Of a stretch of 64,000 bases of DNA, positions 23,077 through 32,235 are shown in pieces (position 1 is the first letter of the stretch; each line of letters opens with the position of its first letter). Source of the DNA: an uncultured Dechloromonas sp. (lineage in GTDB: Bacteria > Pseudomonadota > Gammaproteobacteria > Burkholderiales > Rhodocyclaceae); the NCBI RefSeq assembly GCF_945957265.1, contig NZ_CAMFKO010000018.1, positions 1-64,000 on the forward strand, written 5' to 3'. A program made the translations under genes and the position numbers. The notes beneath the pieces were generated by a model. The model was not told the origin of the DNA. It saw nothing but the letters and a program-made list of their open reading frames with translations, and ran no database searches.

Positions 23077-25959
23077 TCATCGATGGCGCAGGGCGTACTC
23101 GGCAAAGTCGGCCGGCAACAAGGGCTTGCTGAAATAGTAGCCCTGGATCTCGTTGCAGCCCGCTCCCAGCAGGAAAGACAGCTGATCCGCCGTTTCGACG
23201 CCTTCGGCGATGGCCCGCATGTTGAGCGAACTGGCAATGCTGATCACCGCCCGCGACAGGGCCGCGCCTTCCTCGTTGCTGGCCGCATCGGCGATGAAGC
23301 TGCGGTCGATCTTCAGCTTGTCGACCCGGAAACGCTTCAGGTAGGCCAGGCTCGAATAGCCCGTCCCGAAGTCGTCGATGGCCACGCTGGCGCCGATCGC
23401 CTTCAGGCCGCCGATCACGTCCTGGATCAGGATGCTGTCGTCGATCAGCGTGGACTCGGTCAGCTCGACCTGGATCAGGCCCGGCGCGATGCCGGCCTGG
23501 CGGGCGGCATGCTGCAAGGCAGCGACCACGTCCGAACGGTAAATCTGCACGCCGGAGACGTTGACCGCCACCCGGCAGTCGAGGCCGGCATCCTGCCAGC
23601 GGCGCGCCTGCTCGCAGGCTTGCTGCATGACCCAGTCGCCGAGCGGCAGGATGAGGCCGATTTCCTCGGCCACCGGGATGAACTCGGCCGGCGAAATCGA
23701 CGGCGCGCCCGACGGCTGCCAGCGCAGGAGCGCCTCGGCACCGAATACCCGGCCGCTGTCGGCATAGACCTGGGGCTGGTACACGAGATGGAATTCGTTG
23801 CGCGGCAAGGCCTGGCGCAGGCTGTTGGCGAGATCGAGACGGCGCCGCGCCTGCTCGTCCATGCTCGGATGGAAAAAACTCCAGGTGCCGCGCGCCCTTT
23901 CCTTCGAGGCATACATGGCGGTATCGGCCTTCTGCATCAGCCCGTCGAAATCGGTGCCATCCTCCGGCGTGACGACGATCCCGATCGAGACGGAGGTCGT
24001 CAGCTGGTGTGCGCCGACCTGGAACGGCTCGACCAGCGCGGCGATGATCTTGTCGGCGATATGCGCCGCCACGTCGCGTCCGCCGATATCGTCCAGCAAC
24101 AGGATGAATTCGTCGCCGCCCTGGCGGCTGAGCGTATCCGATTCGCGCAGGCAGGCCCGCAGGCGGCGCACCACGGCAATCAGCAGGCGGTCGCCGACGC
24201 GATGGCCCAGCGAATCGTTGATGCGCTTGAAATGATCGAGATCGAGGAACATCAGCGCGGCGCTGCGCCGGTTGCGCCGGCTCTGTTCCATGACGTGGCT
24301 GAAACGGTCGCGCAGCAGCAGCCGGTTGGGCAGGCTGGTCAGCGGATCGTGGTGGGCCAGATACTGGATTTTCTCCTGCGCCGCCTTGCGCTCGGTGATG
24401 TCGTCGAAGGAACCGATGTAATTGACGATCCCGCCGTCGGCATCGCGCACGGTGGTGATCGACAGCCATTTCGGATAGACCGAGCCGTCCTTGCGACGAT
24501 CCCAGACCTCGCCTTCCCAGCGCCCCTGTTCGATGACCTTGCGCCACATCTCCGCATAGAAGGCGGCATCGTGGCGACCGGACTTCAGGATGCGCGGCGT
24601 CTGCCCCACCACCTCGTCCCGCAGGTAGCCGGTGATGTCGGTAAAGGCCTGGTTGACATTGACGATGACGCCATCGCTGCCGGTCACCATCAGGGCTTCC
24701 GAGGTATGGGCGAAGACGCGCTCGGCCAGGCGCAGCTCCGCCTCCTGGCGATAGCGCGTGGTGACATCGGTATAGACCCAGATGGAGCCTTGATCGACGC
24801 TGTGCTGAGCGAGCGGCCGGCCGGTCAGCATGACGCGGATACTCGAACCGTCGAGACGCTGCATGCTGTATTCCGACTGGGACGATCCCTGCTGCTCCAG
24901 TTCGGCATACATGCGGGTTCCGATGTCGTCCCACTGGGCATCGGACTGGTAGAAAATCCGGGTCGGCTGGCCGACCAGATCGGCCGGGTCCTTGAACAGG
25001 AAGATCTCGGCCAGCCGCTGGTTGCAGCGAATGATCGTGCGCTGCCGGACCCAGGCGATGCCGACGTGCGCATTGTCGAAGATCAGCTGCTGCTCGGCGA
25101 GCAGGCGCAGGATTTCGGCTTCGGCCCGTTTGCGCTCGGTGATATCGGTATAGGAGGTCACGAAGCCGCCGTCGGGCAGCGGCGAGCCCTTGACCTCCAG
25201 CACGCTGCCGTCGGGCCGGGTGCGTTCGAAGCAATGCGCCTCGCCCCGGCGCGCCCTGGCCATGGCGTCGCGGACGGTCGCCTCGACATCCACCGAACCG
25301 TATTCGCCGCGCTCGGCGTTGAAACGGATGAATTTCTGCAATGGATTCGGCGGCACCACCAGCGAATCCGGGAAGCCCAGCATGGTCTTGAAGCGCCGGT
25401 TGAACTTGATCACCTCCAGGCTCGCATCCATCACCGTGATGCCGCTCGGAAAATGCTCGATCATGGTGTTCATGATCTGGTGCTCGCGGCGCAGCGCCTC
25501 GTCGGCGCGCCGCTGCCCGGAAATGTCCTGCAGGGTTTCGATGGCGCCGATCAGTTCCCCTTCCCGGTTGAACAAGGGTGCCGCCGTGAAATGGAGCCAG
25601 GTGCCCTGCGCCCCCATCTGCGGAAAGAAATCCTCGGCCTCGAAGGAACCGGGCAACAACTCCGAGCGCCGGAACTTGTTGGCGTAGTAGGTTTCGATGC
25701 CGGCTTCGAGGTCGCCCGAGACGACCAGATCGGCCATCACCGGCCGGGCGCTCGGATAGAAGGGCTTCCACTGGTTCCGGGTGCCGACCATCTGCGCCGC
25801 CGGATAACCCATGACCACCTCGCAGGCGCGGTTCCAATGGCTTACCCGGTGATCGCGATCGATCACGAAAACAGGAACCGGGGTACTCGCCAGAATCCGG
25901 TCCAGGCGCTCCGGGTCCTCGGGCAGGACCGCAGCGGCGGTACTGTTAGTCACATTCAT
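23077..25959 (-). CDS. Multi-PAS GGDEF-EAL protein (c-di-GMP turnover)
   Basis: A 960-residue cytosolic signalling protein. Four PAS-type sensor modules (about residues 15-150, 160-275, 280-400, 405-525) precede a GGDEF domain (about 535-695) and an EAL domain (about 705-955). GGDEF is intact (SRQGGDEFI) with an RESD inhibitory site exactly five residues before it. The EAL domain keeps EALLRW, the Asn in VNVSG, ELTES, DDFGTGYSS, LKIDRS and AEGVET, so both synthesis and breakdown of c-di-GMP are possible. No membrane helix is seen. PAS3 and PAS4 are typical small-ligand or haem/flavin candidates, but no cofactor residue can be assigned. Confidence 0.93.
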   Translation of the reverse strand: MNVTNSTAAAVLPEDPERLDRILASTPVPVFVIDRDHRVSHWNRACEVVMGYPAAQMVGTRNQWKPFYPSARPVMADLVVSGDLEAGIETYYANKFRRSELLPGSFEAEDFFPQMGAQGTWLHFTAAPLFNREGELIGAIETLQDISGQRRADEALRREHQIMNTMIEHFPSGITVMDASLEVIKFNRRFKTMLGFPDSLVVPPNPLQKFIRFNAERGEYGSVDVEATVRDAMARARRGEAHCFERTRPDGSVLEVKGSPLPDGGFVTSYTDITERKRAEAEILRLLAEQQLIFDNAHVGIAWVRQRTIIRCNQRLAEIFLFKDPADLVGQPTRIFYQSDAQWDDIGTRMYAELEQQGSSQSEYSMQRLDGSSIRVMLTGRPLAQHSVDQGSIWVYTDVTTRYRQEAELRLAERVFAHTSEALMVTGSDGVIVNVNQAFTDITGYLRDEVVGQTPRILKSGRHDAAFYAEMWRKVIEQGRWEGEVWDRRKDGSVYPKWLSITTVRDADGGIVNYIGSFDDITERKAAQEKIQYLAHHDPLTSLPNRLLLRDRFSHVMEQSRRNRRSAALMFLDLDHFKRINDSLGHRVGDRLLIAVVRRLRACLRESDTLSRQGGDEFILLLDDIGGRDVAAHIADKIIAALVEPFQVGAHQLTTSVSIGIVVTPEDGTDFDGLMQKADTAMYASKERARGTWSFFHPSMDEQARRRLDLANSLRQALPRNEFHLVYQPQVYADSGRVFGAEALLRWQPSGAPSISPAEFIPVAEEIGLILPLGDWVMQQACEQARRWQDAGLDCRVAVNVSGVQIYRSDVVAALQHAARQAGIAPGLIQVELTESTLIDDSILIQDVIGGLKAIGASVAIDDFGTGYSSLAYLKRFRVDKLKIDRSFIADAASNEEGAALSRAVISIASSLNMRAIAEGVETADQLSFLLGAGCNEIQGYYFSKPLLPADFAEYALRHR

Positions 25960-26041
25960 GCTGTCTCCGCCGAAGCCGGATCGGCGATGCCACGCCCCTC
26001 ACCGTACCGCTCTTCTGGCTTTAGTTATAGGCGGATTCTAC

Positions 26042-26058
26042 CCCCGGAGCAACCGGGG
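26042..26058 (-). terminator. Small hairpin after the SDR gene
   Basis: A CCCCGG/CCGGGG stem with an AGCAA loop overlaps the gap immediately after the stop of the SDR gene, followed on the minus strand by an AT-rich stretch without a clear T run. Weak candidate for the end of the argS operon. Confidence 0.4.
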
Positions 26059-26061
26059 AGG

Positions 26062-26832
26062 CTATTCCAGCAGCCCGCGCGGCTTGCGCGGGGCATTGGC
26101 GAAGAGCCGGTCGTACAGCCAGTTGGGCAGCAGGCGCAGTCCCTTGGCGACGATCCCCATCGGCCAGGGGATCACGGTATAGCTGACGCCCCGCCCGATT
26201 GCCGCGGCAAAGCGGGACGCAGCCCGGTCGACCGGAAGCAGGAAGGGCATCCGGTACGGATTGACCGCCGTCATCGGTGTCTCGATGTAGCCCGGGGCGA
26301 TGGTCACCACCTTGATCCCGTATGGCCGCATCTCGAGGCGCAGGCTTTCCAGGTAGGCGATGGCCGCGGCCTTGGAGGCCGAATAGGCTTCCGCCCCCGG
26401 CAGACCGCGAATGCCGGCCACCGAGGCGATGCCGACCAGGCGCCGCTGGCCGCCCGCCGCCTTCATGGCGGGGACGAAGGGCGCAAACGTCGCCGCCATG
26501 CCGAAAACGTTGGTATCCATCACCCGCCGGAAAATGGCGAGGTCTGCCTCGTATTCGGTCAGCGTCCCGGCCGACACGCCTGCATTGGCGATGACGATGT
26601 CCGGGGCGCCGAAACGGCGCATGAAATCGCCGGCCGCATCGTGCAGGGCCGGCGCATCGGTCACGTCGAGCGGATAGCAGGCATGGCCGCCGCCGAGGCG
26701 CTCGTTCAGCCCCTGCAGGAACTCCGCCCGCCGGGCGACGAGGCCCAGCGTCACCCCCTGCGCGGCGTAGTAAACGGCAAGCGCCTCGCCGATACCCGAC
26801 GAGGCGCCCGTAATGAAGACCTTCAAGGACAA
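26062..26832 (-). CDS. Short-chain dehydrogenase/reductase
   Basis: A 256-residue classical SDR. The NAD(P) motif TGASSGIG is at residues 9-16, NAG in IANAGVSAG, catalytic Ser in IASVAGIRG, and YSASK supplies Tyr and Lys. The basic pair ARR after the second strand suggests NADP(H). The C-terminal part has a hydrophobic PWPMGIVAKGL segment, as in membrane-associated family members. The substrate is unknown. Its ATG abuts the dsbA stop, so it is the last gene of an argS-SPOR-dsbA-SDR operon. Confidence 0.92.
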   Translation of the reverse strand: MSLKVFITGASSGIGEALAVYYAAQGVTLGLVARRAEFLQGLNERLGGGHACYPLDVTDAPALHDAAGDFMRRFGAPDIVIANAGVSAGTLTEYEADLAIFRRVMDTNVFGMAATFAPFVPAMKAAGGQRRLVGIASVAGIRGLPGAEAYSASKAAAIAYLESLRLEMRPYGIKVVTIAPGYIETPMTAVNPYRMPFLLPVDRAASRFAAAIGRGVSYTVIPWPMGIVAKGLRLLPNWLYDRLFANAPRKPRGLLE

Positions 26833-27477
26833 TTACTTCTTGGCCGTTCCCTTGCCCGACTTCTCGCCGCGCACCTTGGCGATCAGGCTGTCGGTGATGG
26901 CCAGCGTATCGTTGAAGTCCTTGCCGCCGACCAGGTATTTGCCGTCGACCGCCAGGGCCGGCACGCCCTGGATCTTGTAGGCCTGGGCCATCTGGTCGCC
27001 GCGCTTGACCTTGCTCATGACGCCGAAGGAATTGAAGGTTTCGGCAAACTTCTTGGCATCGACGCCCTTCTTGACCGCCCACTCGGTCAATGCCTTTTCC
27101 TCGAACAGGTTCTGGCGTTCGACGTGAATGGCCTTGAAGACGTCGCTTTCCAGGCGATGCAGGTCGCCGGTGATTTCCAGCGTGTAGTACAGCTTGGCGA
27201 TGTTGGCCCAGGCGGCGCGACCGAAGGTGATCGGCACCTTCTTGATCACGACGTCGCCCTGCTGCTTGGCGACCCACGAGGTGAGCAGCGGATTGAAATC
27301 GGCGCAATGCGGGCACCCGTAGCTGAAGAACTCGAGCACCTCGATCTTGGCGGCATCCTCGGTCGCCTGGACCGGAACGACCGGGGTGTACGGCGCGTTC
27401 TGGGCGAAGGACGGCAGGGAAACCGCTGCCCCGAAGGCAAAGACGGCAGCGACAAAACCACGGCGGGAAAACTTCAT
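26833..27477 (-). CDS. dsbA: Thiol:disulfide interchange protein DsbA
   Basis: A 214-residue periplasmic oxidase that introduces disulfides into exported proteins. The signal peptide is MKFSRRGFVAAVFAFGAAV... ending SFAQ (about 26). The thioredoxin-fold active site CPHC is in FFSYGCPHCADF (about 55-58), and the cis-Pro loop is in IQGVPALAV. The RR pair in the signal is Tat-like, but Sec/SRP export is usual for DsbA. It lies 9 bp after the SPOR gene. Confidence 0.95.
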   Translation of the reverse strand: MKFSRRGFVAAVFAFGAAVSLPSFAQNAPYTPVVPVQATEDAAKIEVLEFFSYGCPHCADFNPLLTSWVAKQQGDVVIKKVPITFGRAAWANIAKLYYTLEITGDLHRLESDVFKAIHVERQNLFEEKALTEWAVKKGVDAKKFAETFNSFGVMSKVKRGDQMAQAYKIQGVPALAVDGKYLVGGKDFNDTLAITDSLIAKVRGEKSGKGTAKK

Positions 27478-27486
27478 TCGCGACTC

Positions 27487-28119
27487 CTATTTGGCAAGCT
27501 GGGCTTCGATGCCGGATTTGGCAAGCTCGGCACGAACTTTGTTCAATTCATCGATCTTCGTGTAGGGGCCCACACGAACGCGGTAGAAGGTCTTGTCCTG
27601 AATCATGACCTGCTGGACGACGGCCTCCATCCCCATAAACGCAAGCTTGGCCTTTTGGTTGTCAGCGTCCTGCGCGGTGCTGAACGAACCGGCCTGCAGG
27701 AAGAGCGGCGTCTTCGATTCCTTGACCTCTTCCTTCCTGTCCTCTTTCTTTTCTTCCTTCTTCTCGTCCTTCTTCGCCTCGGCCGGCTTGGCATCCGGCT
27801 TCGGCGCCTTGTCCGGGACGGCATCGGCCTTGCCCGGCAGTATGTCGTAGAACTGGAAGCGCTTCTCGGGCACCGGATCGCCCGGCTTGCCCGGCAAGGC
27901 GAGCGGCTGCGACGGCTGGCCGTTTTTGGCGGCGGGCTCGGTGCGCGCCGGCGGCTGGACGCGATCGACGAAGGGCAGCGGCGACTTGTTCAGGTACCAG
28001 ACGACCCCGGCGGCAATGCCGACACCGAGGACCAGGCCGATGAACATGCCGACCAGCGTGCCGCCACCGGACTTCTTTTTCGCCGGCTGGCTCTTGCGGG
28101 GCTTCATATCGCGACTCAT
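27487..28119 (-). CDS. SPOR-domain cell division protein (FtsN-like)
   Basis: A 210-residue inner-membrane protein. It has a basic cytosolic N-terminus (RKSQPAKKKSGGG), one membrane helix (about 20-43), a proline- and Lys/Glu-rich periplasmic linker (about 50-135) and a C-terminal SPOR domain (about 137-208, LFLQAGSFSTAQDADN ... YRVRVGPY) that binds denuded septal peptidoglycan. The order argS-SPOR-dsbA is common in betaproteobacteria. It may be the FtsN of this organism, though FtsN-specific essential helices cannot be confirmed by eye. Confidence 0.88.
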   Translation of the reverse strand: MSRDMKPRKSQPAKKKSGGGTLVGMFIGLVLGVGIAAGVVWYLNKSPLPFVDRVQPPARTEPAAKNGQPSQPLALPGKPGDPVPEKRFQFYDILPGKADAVPDKAPKPDAKPAEAKKDEKKEEKKEDRKEEVKESKTPLFLQAGSFSTAQDADNQKAKLAFMGMEAVVQQVMIQDKTFYRVRVGPYTKIDELNKVRAELAKSGIEAQLAK

Positions 28120-28128
28120 GAGGATTCC

Positions 28129-29892
28129 TTACATCGATTCCGGACAGCTGACGCCGAGAATGGCCATGCCGTTGCGGATGGTCTGGCGCACGGCGGCGGC
28201 CAGCGCAACGCGGGCATCGCGCAGCTTCTCGTCATCGACCAGCATGCGCTCGGCGTTGTACCAGCCGTGGAACTCGCCGGCCAGGTCCTTGAGGTAGAAG
28301 GCGATCATGTGCGGCGCCAGGTCGCGCGCCGCGGTCTCGATCACTTCGCGGAACTGGGCGAGCTGGTTGGCGATGGCCAGTTCGCGCGGATTGCTGAGCA
28401 GCGCCAGGTCGGCTTCGGCCAGGTCGGCCGCATCGCCCGACCACTGGTTGATCACCGAGCAGACGCGGGCATGGGCGTACTGGATGTAATAGACCGGGTT
28501 CTCGTTGGTCTGGCTCTTCGCCAGGTCGAGGTCGAAATCGAGGTGCTGGTCCGACTTGCGCAGGGCGTAGAAAAAGCGGCAGGCGTCGTTGCCGACTTCC
28601 CGGCGCAGCTCGCGCAGCGTGACGAACTCGCCGGAGCGGGTCGACATCGAGGCCTTCTGGCCGTTGCGGTAGAGCACCGCGAACTGGACCAGCGCGACGT
28701 GCAGCTTGTCGCTGTCGAGGTCGAGCGCCTTGATCGCGCCGGTGACGCGCGGGATGTAGCCGTGGTGGTCGGCGCCCCAGATATTGATGACCTTGTCGAA
28801 GCCGCGCTCGAACTTGTTCAGGTGGTAGGCGATATCGGAGGCGAAATACGTGTACAGGCCGTTCTCGCGCTGCACGACGCGATCCTTCTCATCGCCGAAG
28901 GCCGTGGACTTGAACCACTTGGCGCCGTTCTGCAGGTAGATGTGGCCCTTCTCCTCGAGCAGGGCGACGCAGCGGGCGACCAGGCCGGTGTCGTAGAGCG
29001 ACTTCTCGGAGTACCAGACCTCGAATTCGACGCCGAATTCCTTGAGGTCGTCGCGGCAGTCCTCGAGCTGCTCGTTCAGCGCATGGCGATGCACGTAGTC
29101 CCAGTCGCCGCCGAGCAATTCCTTGGCCCGGGCGATCAGGGCGTCGAGATGCAGTTCGCGCTGCTGCTTGGCTTCGTCGTCGGCCCGGGCGGCTTCCGGC
29201 AGGCCCGGCGTGCCGGCCACGACATCGGCGGCGGCGCGCACGAACTTGTCGCCGTGGGCAACGGTCATCTGCTTCGCCATCTCGCGCACGTAGTCGCCCT
29301 GGTAGGCGTTGGGCGGGAACTGAACCGCCTGGCCGTGCTGGTCGAGGTAGCGCAACCAGGTCGACAGGCCGAGGATGTCCATCTGGCGGCCGGCGTCATT
29401 GACGTAGTACTCGCGGGTCACGTCCCAGCCGGCGAAGGACAGCAGGCTGGACAGCGAGGCGCCGTAAGCCGCGCCGCGGCCGTGGCCGACGTGCAGCGGA
29501 CCGGTCGGGTTGGCCGAGACGAATTCGACCTGCACCTTTTGCCGCCCGCCCGCCATGGAGCGGCCGAAATCGGCGCCGTCGGTGAGCACCGCGCGGACCA
29601 CGTTGATCTTGGCGCGGGCGTCGAGCGTGAAGTTGATGAAGCCGGCACCGGCCACCTCGGCCTTGGCGACCAGGATAGACGGCGGCAGCTCGTTGAGCAG
29701 CTGGTTGGCGATTTCGCGCGGGTTCTTCTTCAGCGCCTTGGCCAGTTGCATGGCCAGGTTGGTCGACCAGTCGCCATGCGTCGGATCGCGCGGACGTTCG
29801 AGCTGGATCGTGCTATCGGTTGCGGTAGGGGCAACGCTGGCCAGCGCCTGTTGCAACAGGGTGGTCAGCTGGGATTTGACATCGTGGGCCAT
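28129..29892 (-). CDS. argS: Arginyl-tRNA synthetase
   Basis: A 587-residue class I synthetase. The HIGH-type motif GPLHVGHGRG is near residue 130, the KMSKS-like loop is KASMSTRSG, and the anticodon-binding DALR domain ends with YNAERML...LGV. The ATG at 29892 gives the standard start MAHDVKSQLTTLL; a TTG at 29913 would add seven residues. It is the first gene of the operon argS-SPOR-dsbA-SDR. Confidence 0.97.
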   Translation of the reverse strand: MAHDVKSQLTTLLQQALASVAPTATDSTIQLERPRDPTHGDWSTNLAMQLAKALKKNPREIANQLLNELPPSILVAKAEVAGAGFINFTLDARAKINVVRAVLTDGADFGRSMAGGRQKVQVEFVSANPTGPLHVGHGRGAAYGASLSSLLSFAGWDVTREYYVNDAGRQMDILGLSTWLRYLDQHGQAVQFPPNAYQGDYVREMAKQMTVAHGDKFVRAAADVVAGTPGLPEAARADDEAKQQRELHLDALIARAKELLGGDWDYVHRHALNEQLEDCRDDLKEFGVEFEVWYSEKSLYDTGLVARCVALLEEKGHIYLQNGAKWFKSTAFGDEKDRVVQRENGLYTYFASDIAYHLNKFERGFDKVINIWGADHHGYIPRVTGAIKALDLDSDKLHVALVQFAVLYRNGQKASMSTRSGEFVTLRELRREVGNDACRFFYALRKSDQHLDFDLDLAKSQTNENPVYYIQYAHARVCSVINQWSGDAADLAEADLALLSNPRELAIANQLAQFREVIETAARDLAPHMIAFYLKDLAGEFHGWYNAERMLVDDEKLRDARVALAAAVRQTIRNGMAILGVSCPESM

Positions 29893-30008
29893 TGATTCGC
29901 GGCTAAAAAGCAAAAGGTCGATTATACGCTGTCGCTAGTGCTCTGCTTGGCAATTGGCGCAACGATGCGGTGCGCGACAGGCAGGCCCCGGCGGACGCCG
30001 GACTGTGC

Positions 30009-30509
30009 TCAGTCGGCGACGATCGCCGACCACGCGGCGAGCTTCTCGGCATAGCCCTGCGCCGCATGGGCCGGGCTGGTTGACGGCAGGCGGGCGAGCC
30101 GGATATCCCGCCCGGCCAGCCGGGGCAGAACGTGTCGGCGGAAGTTGGCTTCCGCCGCCGCCCCGTTGAAATACACCCGTCGAATGGCCGGGTGCGCCGC
30201 GAAAAACCCGGCGAAATCGTTGACGCGCACCGAAGCGCCGACGATATCGGCATCCAGGCTGCCGTCGCGCTCGCAATCGGCGATCACGTCCCACAAGGCG
30301 ATGCCGGCAGCGGAGATGCGCTCGAGGCGCTCCCGGTAGGGCAGGGAGGGCCCGGCCCCCAGCAGATCGCCCATGATGCGCCAGAAGGCATTGCGTTCAT
30401 GGGCATAGTATTGCCCGGCGCGCAGCGAAGCCTCGCCCGGCATGCTGCCGAGGACGAGCACGGTGGCGTCCGCCGAGGCCACCGGGGCGAAGCCGCTGAC
30501 CGCCGCCAT
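30009..30509 (-). CDS. DNA-deoxyinosine glycosylase (UDG family 6, HDG)
   Basis: A 166-residue uracil-DNA-glycosylase-fold enzyme. It shows GSMPGEASLRAGQYYAHERNAFW split around residues 21-43 and LPSTSPAH near 142, the pattern of hypoxanthine-DNA glycosylases, which remove deaminated adenine. It lacks the GQDPYH motif of Ung. It lies 6 bp downstream of the GGDEF gene on the same strand. RdgB, which destroys dITP, is also in this window, so pool and DNA repair of inosine are both represented. Confidence 0.87.
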   Translation of the reverse strand: MAAVSGFAPVASADATVLVLGSMPGEASLRAGQYYAHERNAFWRIMGDLLGAGPSLPYRERLERISAAGIALWDVIADCERDGSLDADIVGASVRVNDFAGFFAAHPAIRRVYFNGAAAEANFRRHVLPRLAGRDIRLARLPSTSPAHAAQGYAEKLAAWSAIVAD

Positions 30510-30515
30510 CGCCCG

Positions 30516-32036
30516 TCAGCCGCCAAACACCCGGTTTTTGCCCGCCCGCTTGGCCAGGTACATGGCCTGGTCCGCCCGCCGGATCGCATCGCTGCCGGCC
30601 TCCTCCTGACCGACCTCCGCCACGCCGGCGCTGAAGGTGATCAACACCCGCTCGCTGCCCGACATGTAGATGGCCTTGGTCAACTCGCGCTGGAGGCGGG
30701 TAATCACCTCTATGCCCTCGTCCAGCGCGGTATCCGGCATCAGGATGACGAACTCCTCGCCGCCGTAGCGGGCCAGGGTATCGCTGGGCCGGATGTTGCC
30801 GCGCGTCACGTTGGCCAGGTGGATCAGGGCGCCGTCGCCGGCATCGTGCCCCAGGCTGTCGTTGAGCCGCTTGAAATTGTCGATGTCGAGCAAGCTGACC
30901 GACAGCGGCGCTTCCTTGCGCCGCATGCTGGCCATCTCGCGCAGCAGCGCCTCGTCCAGCCCCTTGCGGTTCAAGGCGTCGGTCAGCGGGTCGTGGCGGG
31001 CCAGCGCGCTGGCGCTGTCGAGTTCGTGATGCAGCTGGATGAGCTCGGCCTCGGTCACCTCGACCTTCTGCTGCAGGTTCTTGAGCTGCTCGCGGGAATG
31101 CGCCGATTCCTCGGCCATCGCGTGCGTCGCCGAGATCACCCCTGCCAGCAAGGGCTTCAGCTCGTCCGGCGTGGTCACCTTTTCCACCTGGCGCGCCGTT
31201 TCCTCGATGCGCACCTCGAACTCGCTGCTCGAGCGGTTCATCTGGGCGAGGCTCTTGATGAACTCGGAGAGCATTTCGCGCATTTCCTGCTGCGCCGCCA
31301 CGGAGCGAATGCGGGCCCGTCCCTGCTTTTCCAGGACGTCGCGCATGCGCCGCTCCATCTCGTCGAGATGGCGCAGGGTCAGCGGCGGCGCGATGCTGGC
31401 CAGCAGTCCGTCGATCTGCCCCTTCAGCCAGCGGTCGTCGATCCCCAGTTCGCCGATGTTGTGAATGATGAGATGGAGCAGCTTGAGCAGCGAATCCCTG
31501 ATCTCCTGCTGCTCCTCGACGCCGGAACGCACATGGCAGGCCATCACATCCAGCGCGTTCCGCACCGTGTGTATCTCGATTTTCGGCTGCCTGAGCAGAC
31601 GCACCAGTTCGTCGGCGGCAGCCACCGAACGCGGACTGTCGCTTCCGAAAAACGGCGAAAAGCCCTCGACGACGCGAGCCAGGCTGAGCGCCAGATCGGT
31701 CGCCAGCAGCTCCGGCACCATGCCCGCCGGGATGACCGAGGGACGCGCCCCCCCAGCCTGGGCGAAGGCAGCCACAGCGTCGATCACCCCCTGCCAGCTC
31801 CGCTTCGCAATCGCCTGCCCGAGGGCGTCGAGATGCGCCGCCTGCGGCGGGTCGTGCGGGACCAGGGTCGAGGCCAGCTGACGCAGGGGCCTTTCGGGAA
31901 AAGGCGGAATGTCCGGCAAGCCGGCGATCTCGTTGTAGCAGACCTGGAAATTGGCCGGGGTCGGCTGCAGATGTTTTGCCGCCAGACGCTTGAGGGCTTC
32001 CCGAGCGATATCGGTCGGATTTTTCAACTCGTTCAT
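30516..32036 (-). CDS. Diguanylate cyclase with helical sensor region
   Basis: A 506-residue cytosolic GGDEF protein. The N-terminal 330 residues are helical and of no recognised sensor family, and end in a coiled-coil (QLKNLQQKVEVTEAELIQLH). The GGDEF domain (about 340-500) has the active form GGEEF with an RPSD inhibitory site exactly five residues upstream, so feedback-inhibited c-di-GMP synthesis is likely. The start MNELKNPTDIARE at 32036 matches similar proteins; the longer frame has no ribosome site. It is divergent from ubiB across a 199-bp gap. Confidence 0.9.
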   Translation of the reverse strand: MNELKNPTDIAREALKRLAAKHLQPTPANFQVCYNEIAGLPDIPPFPERPLRQLASTLVPHDPPQAAHLDALGQAIAKRSWQGVIDAVAAFAQAGGARPSVIPAGMVPELLATDLALSLARVVEGFSPFFGSDSPRSVAAADELVRLLRQPKIEIHTVRNALDVMACHVRSGVEEQQEIRDSLLKLLHLIIHNIGELGIDDRWLKGQIDGLLASIAPPLTLRHLDEMERRMRDVLEKQGRARIRSVAAQQEMREMLSEFIKSLAQMNRSSSEFEVRIEETARQVEKVTTPDELKPLLAGVISATHAMAEESAHSREQLKNLQQKVEVTEAELIQLHHELDSASALARHDPLTDALNRKGLDEALLREMASMRRKEAPLSVSLLDIDNFKRLNDSLGHDAGDGALIHLANVTRGNIRPSDTLARYGGEEFVILMPDTALDEGIEVITRLQRELTKAIYMSGSERVLITFSAGVAEVGQEEAGSDAIRRADQAMYLAKRAGKNRVFGG

Positions 32037-32235
32037 GGACGCGATGCTGGTCGTGGGATGAGGGCTGCGGGCGATGACACTATTGAAACAATGCAACGGC
32101 AGTTTATCGCATCCACCCTCCGGATAAGCAACGATGTGCCGCAAATAGCGGGCCGCCAAGTCCGAATTTGCCGGACAGCAACCCGCGTAGGCGTGTTAGC
32201 ATGCTCGTTTGACTTTGCCGGCCGTTCACCGCCCC

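Noticed and set aside
22900-29895. A 2331-codon open frame on the plus strand
   Set aside because: It lies antisense to thiS, the GGDEF-EAL gene, the SDR, dsbA, SPOR and argS genes. It is a GC-bias shadow with no domain, no ribosome site and low-complexity reading.
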